Shown: positions 7,598 to 17,520 of the stretch, one piece after another | Layout of the letters: each line of letters opens with the position of its first letter | Position numbering within the stretch: the first letter of the stretch is position 1 | NCBI GenBank assembly: GCA_023375785.1 | Contig: SZWC01001192.1 | Span: 41,945 to 65,214, forward strand | DNA: 23,270 nt | Reading direction: 5' to 3' | DNA from: Penium margaritaceum | Taxonomy: Eukaryota > Streptophyta > Zygnematophyceae > Desmidiales > Peniaceae | Notes under the pieces: generated by a model | Told to the model about the DNA's origin: nothing | Database searches by the model: none | Seen by the model: only the letters and a program-made list of their open reading frames with translations | Position numbers and translations under genes: made by a program

Positions 7598-10345
7598 CTA
7601 AAAGCGATGTGCTACCAGTGGCTTGCTCGGAAAATTGGCCAGCATCATGCTTGAGGGGTAGAACTTGATGAGCACCGCCTCCTTTGCCACAAGCTCGCAG
7701 AGAAAGTGGTATCGTAGACCGATATGCTTGGTGGGGGCACAGAACTCTTTGTTCTTCATGATCTTGATGTTGCTCATGTTGTCACACTAGATGGTCGTTG
7801 CTGTTGTGTGGTACTGTTCAAGAATTTCCAGCAGCTCATGCAACCACACAGCTTCCTTTTCTGCTTTTCTCAGAGCGATGTACTCTACCTAGGTGGAAGA
7901 GAGTACAATGCACTTCTGCTTTGTGCTCCTCCTAGAAGAAAACACCAAACCACAAGTCTATTTCCTTTTTCATACCCCTGTTCCAATGTGCATTGCTGTA
8001 GCCAATGAGGATGGGGCTGTTTTTGTCATTGAAGGTGAGAATGAGGTTGCTGTTGCTATCGAGGTAGCACAGCACGCGCTTGATCACCTCCCAATGTGGC
8101 ACACCCAGGTTGGCGCAGAACTTGCTCACTACTCCCACTGCTTGGCTCATGCCAAGACATGCACTAAAGGCTACATCCATTGGTATGGTACTGCCTCCAT
8201 GCGCTTGCTCTGTTGCTTGCCATGAGTACCTTTTGTGAGGCTCAGCTTCCCTCCCGCCGACTTCTTTGAACCTGCAATGCTGAAGCGCTTGACGATGTCT
8301 CTCACGCAAGTGCTTTACAACAGCTTGAAGATCTACTACTACCAATCATGGTTCATCTAGAGACCCATGTAGTAGCTCAGCTCTCCCATGTCCTTCATGT
8401 GAAACCTGACAGCAAGGGACTGNTCTTGTTATAATCCACGCCCTCAGTCTATGCATGCCCCTTTGCAACCAGTCGTGATTTGTACCTCACAACCTTACCA
8501 TCAGCACCATGCTTGCGCCGCAAGATGTACCCACAGCTGATCACCTGGCTGCCACATGGAGCTTCCTTAAGAGTCCACATCTTGTTTTTCATGAGTGCCT
8601 TGTACTCCTCATCTGCTGTTCCACACAAATCCGCTGCATCTTCACTGTTATTGGCTTCACAGAGTCCTGTAGGGGCATCGGCAATGGTGAGGAAGAGGAG
8701 CTTTAAGTCAGAAAAGTCCTATGATAATGAAAAACTACACAGGTACATCAGCTTCTCCAGCGGTTTGTGTTTGCCTACAAGGCACTCTGATTGCCACAGT
8801 GGCTCTACAGGACCATCCGCACCATGGTTGAGGCAAACATACCTCCATGGTAGCTCTTACTGCTTGCTTGGCTACTTCTTCTTCTCTGCTTCTGCTGCCG
8901 GTTGCTTTGCCTCCTTAGCTCCCTCTGCTGCCCTGCCACCACTACCTTTCAATCAATCCTCTTCAGCTTCAGGCTATTCGTCTCCCACTGGCTCAAGAAC
9001 CGGTGCAACTGTGAATACTTCCATAGGGCTCCATGTCCAGCCCTTCACGTCCTCCTTGAATACCACGTCACGACTACGGATGACCTTGCTTGCGGCAAGG
9101 TTGTACAAGCGGTATCCCATGGTGTTGTAGCCAAGGAAGGTGACCTTTACATCCTTTGTATCCAACTTGTTGCAGGTAGCGACAGGCACATGGACAAATG
9201 CACCACATTTCAACACCTTTGCGTGCATGAAAACTGGCTTGCATCACTTCCACAACTCCTCTAGCCCCATCAGCGGCATGGCACGTCTTGGGCTGAGGTT
9301 TTCCAGGTGTTGACTGCCTCCACCCAACATTTTGGCGGGAGCTCAACATCCTTGTGGACATTCAGACATGCTCCATGAGCATGCGCTTGGCACGCTCAGC
9401 CACACTTTTCAGCTGCGGTGTTGCAAGTGGCTTCACCTCGCGTCAGACCCCGCAATGCTTTAGAAAGTTACGGCAGTCATTGGAGAGGTGCTAGCCTCCA
9501 TCATCGGTGTGAAGCACCTTCGGACACCTGCCACTCACATTCTGTGGAGTNGTCACCCATGCCTTGAATGCGTCAAAGCACTCATCCTTCCCAGCAAGAA
9601 AGAAAACCCACATCTTTTTGTGACTTGTCGTCGATGAATATGACAAAGTACAACTTGCCTGACAAGGACTGTAATGGCATGGGGCCACATACCTCAGAGC
9701 GTGCAAGAGAGAGAAGCTCAGCTGCCGCTTTCCCCTCTCTAGTGAATGGAGAGCTGGCTTGCATCCCTTTGATGCAACTTTTGTTGGCCGACACACCGGG
9801 CTGCTTCACCTCCTTCGACTACAGGCCGTACACCATTTGCTGCATGGAGATGATTGTGCCAAACCCGAGGTGTCTGAATCAGCGATGCCATAGGTGAATG
9901 TCATTGTCTCCCACTCTCACACATATTGCTGAGGCAGATCCCTTCTCCAATGCTACAAAAGGACAATAGAGGCTGTTGTCGTTGTTCGCCTTTGTAAGCA
10001 CCTGGCCCCGAATGCTGTGATGGTGCAACCACCATTCTCAAAGCAGACCTGTAGGCCTTAGGAGATAAGGAAAGAAACAGAGATGAGGATAGTTGCCAAT
10101 CCGAGTACATGGAGCACTACCTTCACATGATGTTCTAAGTGCTTTCCCTGAACATAAGCACAGAAGACAATCTCACCCTCTCCCATTGCCATCTACACAT
10201 GATTCTCACACATGTATACTCGATGAGATTCAATAGAGGTCTAGAGGACAAACCACTCTCGGCAACAAGTTTAGTGTCGAGTGGATCCCGAGTCAATGAT
10301 CTAGAACATGGAGGTGTTGGCATAGACGTGTAGGAACTTGATGGT
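7598..10345 (-). pseudogene. Copia-2 pol remnant: protease, integrase, truncated RT, RNase H
   Basis: Read on the minus strand. A protease motif IIDSGST lies at 10283-10300 with flanking stops. The integrase core VCGPM ... FVIFIDDKSQKDVGF ... LHTDDGG ... VAER runs from about 9720 to 9390. The first catalytic Asp of the usual HSD motif is Glu here (codon at 9693-9695). The integrase C-terminal region (VTFLGYNTMGYRLYNL, RSRDVVFKED) spans 8974-9228. RT starts with YKSRLVAKGHA-stop-TEGVDYN. Right after the N at 8423 it jumps to FHMKDMGELSYYMGL, so the central palm with YVDD is absent. Downstream parts (AFSACLGMSQAV, HWEVIKRVLCYL, then EYIALRKAEKEAVWLHELL and TKHIGLRYHF) reach a TAG at 7598-7600. 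Multiple stops and frameshifts make it non-functional. Confidence 0.88.
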
Positions 10346-10347
10346 GC

Positions 10348-11197
10348 TCATGAATCCACTATCCCAATCAGCACTGTTGGCAGAGGCGTCAGACTCTTTC
10401 CCCGCTCCCACTCCACTCGCAAGATTGGCCTTCTTACTCTGGCATTTGTGTGCAAATCGCCCGGCTTCTTGTAGTAGTGGCACTTTCCCTTCTTCTTCCC
10501 TCCACCTCCGCTACCATTGGTTGATGAAGCACCGCCCCCGTGACTCATGTTGGTGATGGGGGCTACCTCTATTCTACTTTCTCCTTCTCCCTCCTTGCGG
10601 TGTTCCTCCTCGATCAATAGGCTCTCCTCCATCTAGTCGAGGGAGAGCCTATCGCCGCGCTAGTCTAGGGCAGAAATGAGAGGAATTTAGCTGCTAGGAA
10701 GGTCAGAAAGAATGGGTAGCATGAAATCACCTTCCTTGACAGGGTCCTCAATCGTAGTAAGTTGCTTATCGAGAGCTTTCACCATGTTGAGATAGTCAAC
10801 TATGGAGCCCGACTCATCCATCTCCATGGTGTGAAAGCGAAGAAACAGTTGTATGTTCATGAGGGTTGACGTGGAAGTATAAGTTGAATCAAGCTTGTTC
10901 CAAACCTCTTTTGGGTTGAGGATGCCATAGAGAAGGAGGAGGGGAGGTAGTGCCTTGTCATTCAGCAAGGTGGAGGTAGATGGTGACAAGGACGTGGTCC
11001 CGCTTCTTGCAGTGGGTATGGTCCTCGGTAGCAAAGAGGGAGGATTCAACCGAGACAGCCTCACTCAATTTGCTACATAGTCCCTTTTTCATGAGCACCA
11101 TCTTCATGTTGTTGCTCCAGTAGAAGAAATTTCTTGCCTCCGAACTTGGCGATGTTGACGACGGCCACGAAAGCAGATGTTGCTGTGTTGAATGCAA
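10348..11197 (-). pseudogene. Copia-2 gag remnant
   Basis: Minus-strand fragments in shifting frames resemble the UBN2-type gag core of plant copia elements. They read NFFYWSNNMKMVLMKKGL, then PKEVWNKLDSTYTSTSTLM, then EMDESGSIVDYLNMVKALDKQ and LPILSDLPSS. They are followed by a Gly/Ser/Lys-rich stretch and a damaged zinc knuckle, CHYYKKPGDLHTNA (about 10420-10465). Only the first Cys of the CCHC set remains. Stops lie between the fragments at about 10620-10690, and a frameshift lies near 10960-11060. The true start is unclear. Confidence 0.82.
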
Positions 11198-11273
11198 CGT
11201 TGGACGATGAACGGCCTCTCATACACACCACTGTACAAGGGATGCCTCAAGGGTGAGGAAAGGCCTTTTTATA

Positions 11274-11282
11274 GCTCTGATA
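11274..11282 (-). other. Copia-2 primer-binding site (initiator tRNA-Met 3' end type)
   Basis: On the minus strand, TATCAGAGC lies just inside the 5' LTR. It matches nine bases of the common plant copia site TGGTATCAGAGC, which is complementary to the 3' end of initiator tRNA-Met. The preceding TGG is not conserved (TTT here). The distance from the LTR end is about 14 bases if the LTR ends at 11297. That is long, and it leaves the LTR boundary a little uncertain. Confidence 0.6.
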
Positions 11283-11296
11283 AAACTAAGAAAAAC

Positions 11297-11917
11297 TGGG
11301 GTAGCCCTCAAGGAGGTGATCAGGCTCACCAAGAGCTGATAGGTAAGACCAATGGTATGTGAAAGATAGGTTGTAGGTTGCAGGGATAAAGATACGGAAG
11401 CATGTTAAGTCATGTAGAGAGTGTGAATGGCTGGTTTGACTCATGGATGAGAACATAAACTAGCAAAGATTTCTACCAAGACTAAGTATGCCTCATTTGG
11501 CACATGGAGATGGAAGAACCACTCTGTCAAAATTGACCACCTAGCACACTCCTGGCCTAGCAAGATGAGCGGCAGTCCCCCAAGAGAGTTACAAACCCTG
11601 CCATGTGCACAACCAATAACCTTGGTGTGGACCTTCCTTTGATTTCTGTGAAGTTCCTTCTGCCACCTTTTTATCTTGAAGGTTGCTCCAAGCCTCCCTC
11701 GCCAATAATCTTGACCGTGATTGGTTCTAGAACTGCAAGAGCTGTCACTTGAACCGAACCCACTGCCTCCAAACTTTGACAATCCATATCTCCCTCAAAC
11801 AAACTCCAAATTTAGTTCCGTGCTACAAAACCAAGAAGATATCTTCTATACATCTGTCATGCCTGATGATTTTTATTGAGCAACCCACTTTGGTTCCTGT
11901 TTGGCACCCTACATCCA
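11297..11917 (-). repeat. Copia-2 5' LTR (uninterrupted copy)
   Basis: Collinear with 1203-1522 joined to 7226-7539. On the plus strand it starts TGGGGTAGCCC and ends CCTACATCCA, giving TG...CA ends on both strands. Because it lacks the Copia-1 insertion, it shows the pre-insertion sequence around GTGCA and sets the relative order of the two events. Confidence 0.87.
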
Positions 11918-11923
11918 TGATCG

Positions 11924-12582
11924 GGGATGGCAGTGGTATTACCAATACCACGGTACACCGCGGTCTTGTATCGCGTTATCGCAGTACTATGATACCATCA
12001 CTTTTCTGACGTTACCTTTCTGGTATTGGTATTGAAATAGAGGGATACACCTCTTCTCTACCATACTACCACACCGCAGTATCGTACCGCTGTTCTTTCC
12101 AACTCAGAAAAAAACATGTACAATTGTGTTGGTGGTCAGTCTTTTAAGCCTGTTTTCTTCTGGTTTTCAGAGCTCATTTGCACTTTGACTTCTGTGGTAA
12201 TAGGTTTCCCAACTCAAAAGCTAGATTTTCCAGTCAACGACATAACATGTAATGCGCTACAGTGGGAATACCACCTTACATTACAACTACCGCTAGTAAC
12301 GCGGTACCAGAACCAGGTTTGATGATGATCTGCCAAAAAACTAATACCGCGGTAGGTATACAGTGGTGCTTAAGTACCGCGGTACTAGTGTGCCACAGTA
12401 CTATATACCACGGATTGTCATCCTTGTCTATCAGGTACAACACTGTGGCACAGAAGAGGGGCACTTCTTAAGTCGAGTAATGATACCTTACCAATACCCC
12501 CAAAGAGGTAATGGTACCGTGGAACCAAAATTCCGCTTTACAAATCTGCAATGTACCACGGTTCTGGTACAGCTTCCATCCC
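11924..12582. mobile_element. MITE-like repeat with short inverted ends and GGTACC palindromes
   Basis: Starts GGGATGGCAG (11924-11933) and ends CTTCCATCCC (12573-12582). These ends are inverted repeats with one mismatch. The interior is rich in TACC/GGTA dyads, including TACCGCGGTA at 12345-12354 and AGTACCGCGGTACT at 12373-12386. No coding region is supported, although the palindromes create chance ORFs. The same terminal decamer and palindrome style appear at 844-1005 on the other side of Copia-2. A non-autonomous DNA transposon is the best guess; I see no recognisable superfamily hallmark. Confidence 0.45.
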
Positions 12583-12945
12583 TAGTGACACCTGTCCCAC
12601 TTATCTTCATTGACACGTCCCCATTGAGGGTGATGCAACACGATGATGCTCCATCCCTTTGGGCGACCTTAGCATACACCCCCCCCCCCTATTCCTGCCC
12701 ACAAGACTATGGAACCATTGTCGAAGCCCAAGGAGAGAGATCATTCTATCCCTGACCCTTTGCCCATGTGTGCTATCCCAATATCACAATGCGCTGACAC
12801 TGGCATGTGTGAGCACATTGTGAGATGTTGCTGTTTTTAGACAACCGAGCTCTTAGAGTTAACCCCGTTGCTAACTAAATGCGTCACTAAGTTGTNTGAG
12901 TATCAGTTTTACATGGATTCCTTTGGCCGGGTGGTGCCTTCCAAT
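12583..12945. other. Spacer without a gene; C11 run
   Basis: No gene supported. It contains an eleven-base C run at 12679-12689 and an unresolved base at 12896. The right part would hold the 3' untranslated region of the minus-strand membrane-protein copy that ends at 12946. Confidence 0.3.
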
Positions 12946-13815
12946 CTAAGCCTGAGAGGATTCTGCACTCTGTGATGGGACCAAGCCTGCGGGCAGGAGA
13001 CCAGCTTGCCTGTCAGCAGCCTTGCGGCTCCTGCGGACCTCCACAAAGGCCACAAGGGCAGCGATCCCGAACCCGAAGCCCAAGGGCACGAATAGCATAA
13101 TGAGGGCCCATCCAACCAGCCCTGTCCTCGACCATGGGGTGTTCTCGTAGTTGGGGTCTGAAGCTGGGAGAGGGGTGAGGTTTCCGTTCGCGGAGGCTCC
13201 TGGTGGAGTCATGGGGGTGCTGATTGGCTTGTAGACAGGGTAGGTATAGCAGTAGAAGGGTTCTGCAGGGTTGGTGAGAAAGGAGCGACTGGCAATGTTG
13301 ATCCAGGACAGAAGCATGACGACGCCGTGGAGCGTCTTGAGGGACACAAAGCGCTGCACGAACGTCTTGGCTGCAGTGATGTCGGCCTTTGCCAGGTCCA
13401 GCAGCTGCTGCAGGGAAACTTCCTTGGGGAAGCCTCCAGCGGCGACAATGTCAGCCTGGACTTTCTGCGTCGCCTGATTCAACAGCATCCGTTGGTGGAA
13501 GGAGATCACAACCCAGCCCACAGTGAGGCCAGCCATGACGTACATGAACGAAATGATTGTGGCGGTGGGGAGGCCCGAGTTGAGGATGAGGAGGGAGGTC
13601 GCCGTCGCCCAGAGCATGGAGAGAATGTAGACTCTTCCCGACCACACGTGCGTCTACCGAATGGAAGGGATGATGCGGGATAGGAAGCAGTAGATGCCGG
13701 ATATGACCGCTATGTACGCGAAGGCCAGGTGCACACCCTTCATGGGCTGCCAGCACGACAGCTTGTCGTACACATACGTCACGTCCGGACTATACAGTGT
13801 GTTGGTGTCGGCCAT
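12946..13815 (-). pseudogene. DUF2306-like five-helix membrane protein, copy with an in-frame TAG
   Basis: Start ATG at 13813-13815 (MADTNTLYSPDV), stop TAG at 12946-12948. The frame is open except for TAG at 13654-13656 (codon 54), where the paralogue at 16633-17520 has TGG (Trp55). One G-to-A change would explain it. The rest aligns with the paralogue to the end, with many conservative differences: the five hydrophobic segments, the THVWSGRVYILSMLWATA block, and a Pro-rich loop before the last helix. Without readthrough only 53 residues with the first helix would be made. Low divergence outside the stop means it decayed recently, or the stop is a sequence error. A downstream in-frame restart (SMLW) would lose the first helix. 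The function of the family is unknown. Confidence 0.72.
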
Positions 13816-14651
13816 CGGAGTCGCTAGTGGAGGTGACAGTGGCGAGCACAACTCGATTTGGCACCAGGCGTTGGAATGCAGCGGAGATATTCGAGAGTTG
13901 AGATCTTGGACGGTTGTGTTCAGGGGACACGCGACTACTTATGCCGTCGACTCCGACTGGGCCCGTCGGCTGGAATTCGGCCAGTCAACGCTGATGCGAG
14001 CGACCGACTTCGGGGGTAGCTGAGACGGCTGGGCGCAGGCGCGGCGACTGGATGAGAGGTTGGAAGCCGTGCCCGGGAATGTGAGTCTGCGTCCTTCAAT
14101 TCACTCACATGGCGACATCGGCCCCGTTCTTTCAGTGTTACTTCTCTAGAAGCTTTCCTGACGCGAGGGCCTCCGTGTTGCTTCTGTGTTGCTTCGGAAG
14201 CCGGTCCGTCATCCGCGCATTAGAAAATTTTCCATCATGGCTGTCCCGGGATCCCGGACCATAGCCGCTGTTTGCAACTCCTCAGAGACAGGATGAAGCT
14301 ACATAACCAGTAAGCAGCTCATTCCCACGTGGCAGCTGGGCGGCATCGGCTGGAGATGGACTTTCTGACGTGGAAATGGCTGTCAGGATGGACTGTAGTC
14401 GTGGGACCCATGGCCAATAGCCGGCTGCAGGGCTTCGGTACTGCAGCGTTGTCCCTTCCGCCGACCATCGGAAATTTTCGGAAAAAAAGAAGGGAACCCT
14501 GCATTGTCCAACGAGAAAGGGAAAACAAAAGAGGACATCTGCGTCGAATACGGCTAAGACAAGCAAGCGTTTGAAGGACAAACCTAGCACGGACACCTGA
14601 CATTCCGAAGCTGTGCATGACAGTTTGGAACCCCTGCGAGAACCTGAAAGA

Positions 14652-14671
14652 CATCGATCATCTGATCGATG
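14652..14671. repeat. Short palindrome, 9-bp arms
   Basis: CATCGATCA (14652-14660) and TGATCGATG (14663-14671) are exact inverted repeats with a two-base spacer. It could be a dimeric protein-binding site or simply chance. No partner copy was seen. Confidence 0.5.
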
Positions 14672-14853
14672 GCTGCTAGCGCCGCCACCAGGCCACATCT
14701 CTACGTGCGCCGAGACGTCGCGGCTAAAAGGGTGGAAAGTCTTACAATTCAGACGCACAATTGTCCCGAACCTGTCTAAGTGGATATGTTTGTTATTATA
14801 CAAACAGCCCATCGTGTCTTGAAGTCCGCGATGTGGTTCATTGTTCAAAGTTT

Positions 14854-14886
14854 GGGTGGGGGAGGGGGGGGGTGTGTGGGGCGGGG
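14854..14886 (+). other. G-rich tract with quadruplex potential
   Basis: Successive G runs of 3, 5, 9, 4 and 4 are separated by loops of 1 to 5 bases (T, A, TGTGT, C), which fits the G3+N1-7 pattern for an intramolecular G-quadruplex. It lies in the spacer between the two divergent paralogues. Confidence 0.6.
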
Positions 14887-15692
14887 ATGAGATTCATTGT
14901 CCGAAGACGTGGGTGTAAATCGAGCGACGGTTGTCAGCCAAGAGTTGTGACGACTCCTGGTGCCGTTGGTACGAAGGGTCCTTCAAGATTTGGACGAGGG
15001 ATTAGAAAGACCCCCGGGCATCGCCTGCACGATCGGACTCCTCGGATCACGGGGGGTGTCGGTTGTCGAGCTACCCTCTCCCTGTGGACGCTAGCGCGAA
15101 GGCGGGCTGACATGTCCCGCCGTCCTGATCCGCCCGGTGACGTCGGTCACCGAAGGTAGTCATCACGGATCCTGGGATCCCATTTGGTTAACGCAAAACG
15201 CGAGTTTGAGTGATGCTCATCTTCTTGAGGGAACGATTCATTTTGGAAAGCCAGGCGAGGACACCTTCTGACCGGCGTACGAAGAATTTACAGTTAGAGG
15301 GTGGTTCAATCGCTAAACGTAACATTTGCTCACGTGAGAAGGTCGTTGTGTCATCCACTTTACGAAGACGATCCGCTTGCGGTCTAGCCGCGGACGGCGG
15401 TTTTGCTCGCGGACGGCTCCTCAGTCTACGGGAAATTCAAAGGGCCACTTGACGAAAACATTTCTCTCACCCCGGTAGGTGAATGCAGTCGTAACTTGAA
15501 CGACACTTTACTGCCCTAATTTTAACACCAAGTGAGGTGAATCGCGTCGAACCAGAACGAGCATCAGGAGGGATTCCCGGTCACGACATCAACTCTCGTT
15601 TTCGACGTAGTTCGCGCGCACATACCGTACCTGTTAAATGAACAAGCGCATAATTGAGTACTACCCCTGGTCATTGTCGGTTCTTGACCACA

Positions 15693-15710
15693 CTCTCTCT
15701 CTCTCTCTCT
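15693..15710. repeat. (CT)9 microsatellite
   Basis: Nine uninterrupted CT units followed by GGGGG. It is a simple repeat in the intergenic spacer. Confidence 0.9.
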
Positions 15711-15862
15711 GGGGGCCTTCGGACCACGAGATGAAACAAAAAAGACCTGCACCACACAAATCCGCAGTTCAGTCCTGGCCACAGAACCCTCAACTTAGCA
15801 CTAGACGACACGCTGTAGACGTGGCAAGCCGCTTGTTAAGCAGTCTACCTTGAATGGCCTGA

Positions 15863-16482
15863 TTAATTGTCGCCCAATCGCGTCTTCCCCACCGACGAAC
15901 GGAGGGCCGTCCTTGAATTCGGTATTGTGCCCGGATCCGGGGTTACGTGCTTGCAGCCATGTACGGCATTCATGGCCACGGCTGGTAAAGGATTAGTGGG
16001 AATGCGATTCCGCGTCCATTCTTTTGCTGATATCATCAACGAAGCAAAGTCAGACTCGAGAAAGCTGTCCGCCACCCACATGTCGCTCGTTCACTCGCAA
16101 CCATCCATTAGCACCGGTGGGTGAGGGAACACGAGGGTGGGGGGATCTTCTACTCTACTCACACCTTCCCAGCCGTGGTCCATGCACCGCTCTCCGGTTC
16201 GGCAAAGAGGAGGAAAATACTCCATCATAAGCGGATCCAAGTGCGGCTTTGGGAAAAACGCGGAAGCAACTATGCTGATGTCACCATACGAGGGAGTTGA
16301 GCCACGCAAGTTCACACGCACATTCTTGATCACACTTGTCACTACGTCATTGCGTAGCTCTTCGCGTAAGCCCGAACAGTCTCAGCCACCCGAAGTAGTC
16401 CGTCGGTGTCGGCTTCTCCGGAGACGATCTGGAGACCAAGTGAGCAGGTGAAGGTTTCGCCATTACGGAAAAGGGGATTTCT
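15863..16482 (-). pseudogene. Unrecognised minus-strand coding remnant or partial spliced gene
   Basis: Minus-strand frames here read like protein. First comes NGETFTCSLGLQIVSGEADT through VRAYAKSY (about 16470-16340). After a one-base frame change comes NDVVTSVIKNVRVNLRG through DPLMMEYFPPLCRTGERCMD (about 16338-16190). Later comes ESDFASLMISAKEWTRN through NAVHGCKH (about 16070-15950). Between the last two lies a possible intron, with donor-like AAGGTGTGAGT near 16180, branch-like GCTAAT near 16110 and acceptor-like GGACAG near 16064. The composition looks coding, but I recognise no family. It may be a decayed gene, or exons of a gene with a sequencing frameshift. Confidence is low. Confidence 0.3.
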
Positions 16483-16632
16483 TACAGAAGCTAATATCAG
16501 CCAGTGTACCTCCGGGGGACAGTTCGATTCTTGACATCCTGCTCCTCATCTTTGACTTCAAGCTGTCAGGAAGTGGTCGACTCGTTCCAGGCTCGCTTCT
16601 GCTTGCTACTCCCACTTCTCAACCCGACCGCA

Positions 16633-17520
16633 ATGGCTTCCAACACTACCACCCTGTACAATCCGGAGATGACATATGTGTACGACAAGTTAGCCTGCTG
16701 GCAGCCGATGAAGGCTGTGCACTTGGTCTTCGCGTACATAGCGGTCATATCCGGCATCTACTGCTTCCTATCCCGCGCCATCCCTTCCATTCGGTGGACG
16801 CACGTGTGGTCGGGAAGAGTCTACATTCTCTCCATGCTCTGGGCGACGGCGTCCTCGCTCCTCATCTTTAACACGGGCCTTCCCACCGCCACAATCGTCT
16901 CGTTCTTGTACGTCATGACCGGCCTCACTGTTGGCTGGGTCGCGATCTCCTTCCACCAACGAATTCTGCTGAACCAAGCGACGCAGAAAGTCCAGGACGA
17001 CATCGTCGCCGCAGGAAGTTTCCCCAAGGAAGTTTCCCTGCAGCAGCTGCTGGACCTGGCAAAGGCCGACATCACTGCAGCCAAGACATTCGTGCAGCGC
17101 TTTGTGTCCCTCAAGACGTTCCACGGCGTCGTCATGCTCCTGTCCTGGATCAACATCGCAGGCCGAGCCTTCGTGACTAACCCGGCAGAGCCCTTCTACT
17201 GCTACAGCTACCCCGTCTACAAGCCCATCAGCACTCCCATGACTCCACCTGGCGCCTCCGCGAATGGCGACCTCACTCCCCTCCCTGCCTCGGACCCGAA
17301 CTACGAGGACACCCCCTGGTCGAAGACGGGGCTGCTCGGATGGTCCATGATCATGCTCTTCGTGCCCTTGGCCTTCGGGATCGTGATCGCTGCACTCGTG
17401 GCCTTCGTGGAGGCCCGCAGGAGCCACAAGACATCGAACAGGAAAGCAGACCTCATGAGCGAGCCTCTGGCAGCGGGCTCTGTTCTGCCATCACAAAGCC
17501 CGGAAGCCTCCCAACCGTAA
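16633..17520 (+). CDS. Predicted five-helix membrane protein, DUF2306-like
   Basis: 295 residues, intronless, ATG at 16633 in the context CCGCAATGG, stop TAA. An upstream in-frame ATG at 16504 would add 43 residues with no counterpart in the paralogue, so I prefer 16633. Hydrophobic segments lie at about residues 28-48, 60-80, 86-107, 164-182 and 234-258. Helix 5 is followed by a basic stretch (EARRSHK) and a Ser/Pro-rich tail. The pattern H30...R54-x2-H57-x3-GR-x-Y, with a later H164 at the start of helix 4, resembles DUF2306 predicted membrane proteins, whose function is not known. The long soluble loop (about 108-163) is helical-looking, and the loop at 195-230 is Pro-rich. The inverted paralogue at 12946-13815 carries a stop. 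The family assignment is inference; a membrane protein is safe. Confidence 0.78.
   Translation: MASNTTTLYNPEMTYVYDKLACWQPMKAVHLVFAYIAVISGIYCFLSRAIPSIRWTHVWSGRVYILSMLWATASSLLIFNTGLPTATIVSFLYVMTGLTVGWVAISFHQRILLNQATQKVQDDIVAAGSFPKEVSLQQLLDLAKADITAAKTFVQRFVSLKTFHGVVMLLSWINIAGRAFVTNPAEPFYCYSYPVYKPISTPMTPPGASANGDLTPLPASDPNYEDTPWSKTGLLGWSMIMLFVPLAFGIVIAALVAFVEARRSHKTSNRKADLMSEPLAAGSVLPSQSPEASQP

Larger units (their letters stand above)
1203..11917 (-). mobile_element. Copia-2: old, broken Ty1/copia retrotransposon, interrupted by Copia-1
   Basis: Read on the minus strand, the order is 5' LTR (11297-11917), tRNA-Met-like primer-binding site (11274-11282), gag, protease, integrase, RT-RNase H, then the 3' LTR. 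That 3' LTR is split into 7226-7539 and 1203-1522 by the insertion of Copia-1. The order PR-INT-RT-RH is diagnostic of Ty1/copia. All coding parts have stops and frameshifts, and the RT core is missing. The two LTRs are clearly related along their whole length but differ at many positions, so this is an old insertion. I could not find a matching 5-bp target duplication: the bases next to the outer ends are AAACT on the left and TGATC on the right. Confidence 0.88.
13816..15862. other. Spacer between divergent paralogues, left part, no gene recognised
   Basis: About 2 kb without a supported gene. It would contain the promoter of the left membrane-protein copy near 13816-14050. Other contents are the near-perfect palindrome at 14652-14671, the G-rich tract at 14854-14886 and the (CT)9 repeat at 15693-15710. 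A 188-codon minus-strand open frame at 14282-14848 has no recognisable domain, and I treat it as chance. Confidence 0.35.

Noticed and set aside
8480..9130. 216-codon plus-strand open frame inside Copia-2
   Set aside because: It is antisense to the integrase/RT remnant, which gives clear copia motifs on the minus strand.
12116..12755. Several overlapping short ORFs around the GGTACC repeat
   Set aside because: They arise on both strands because the DNA is palindromic. None shows a domain.
13654..13656. TAG read as a sense codon in the left membrane-protein copy
   Set aside because: The paralogue has Trp here, whereas known TAG reassignments insert Gln or other residues. A single G-to-A mutation or a sequence error is simpler.
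14282..14848. 188-codon minus-strand open frame
   Set aside because: No domain, no membrane or signal pattern, and a composition that does not look coding. An open frame of this length is expected by chance in several kb of six-frame sequence.
16768..17427. 219-codon minus-strand open frame opposite the membrane-protein gene
   Set aside because: Antisense shadow. The plus strand encodes a coherent membrane protein with a paralogue. The matching antisense frame in the other copy is only a mirror of the shared DNA.
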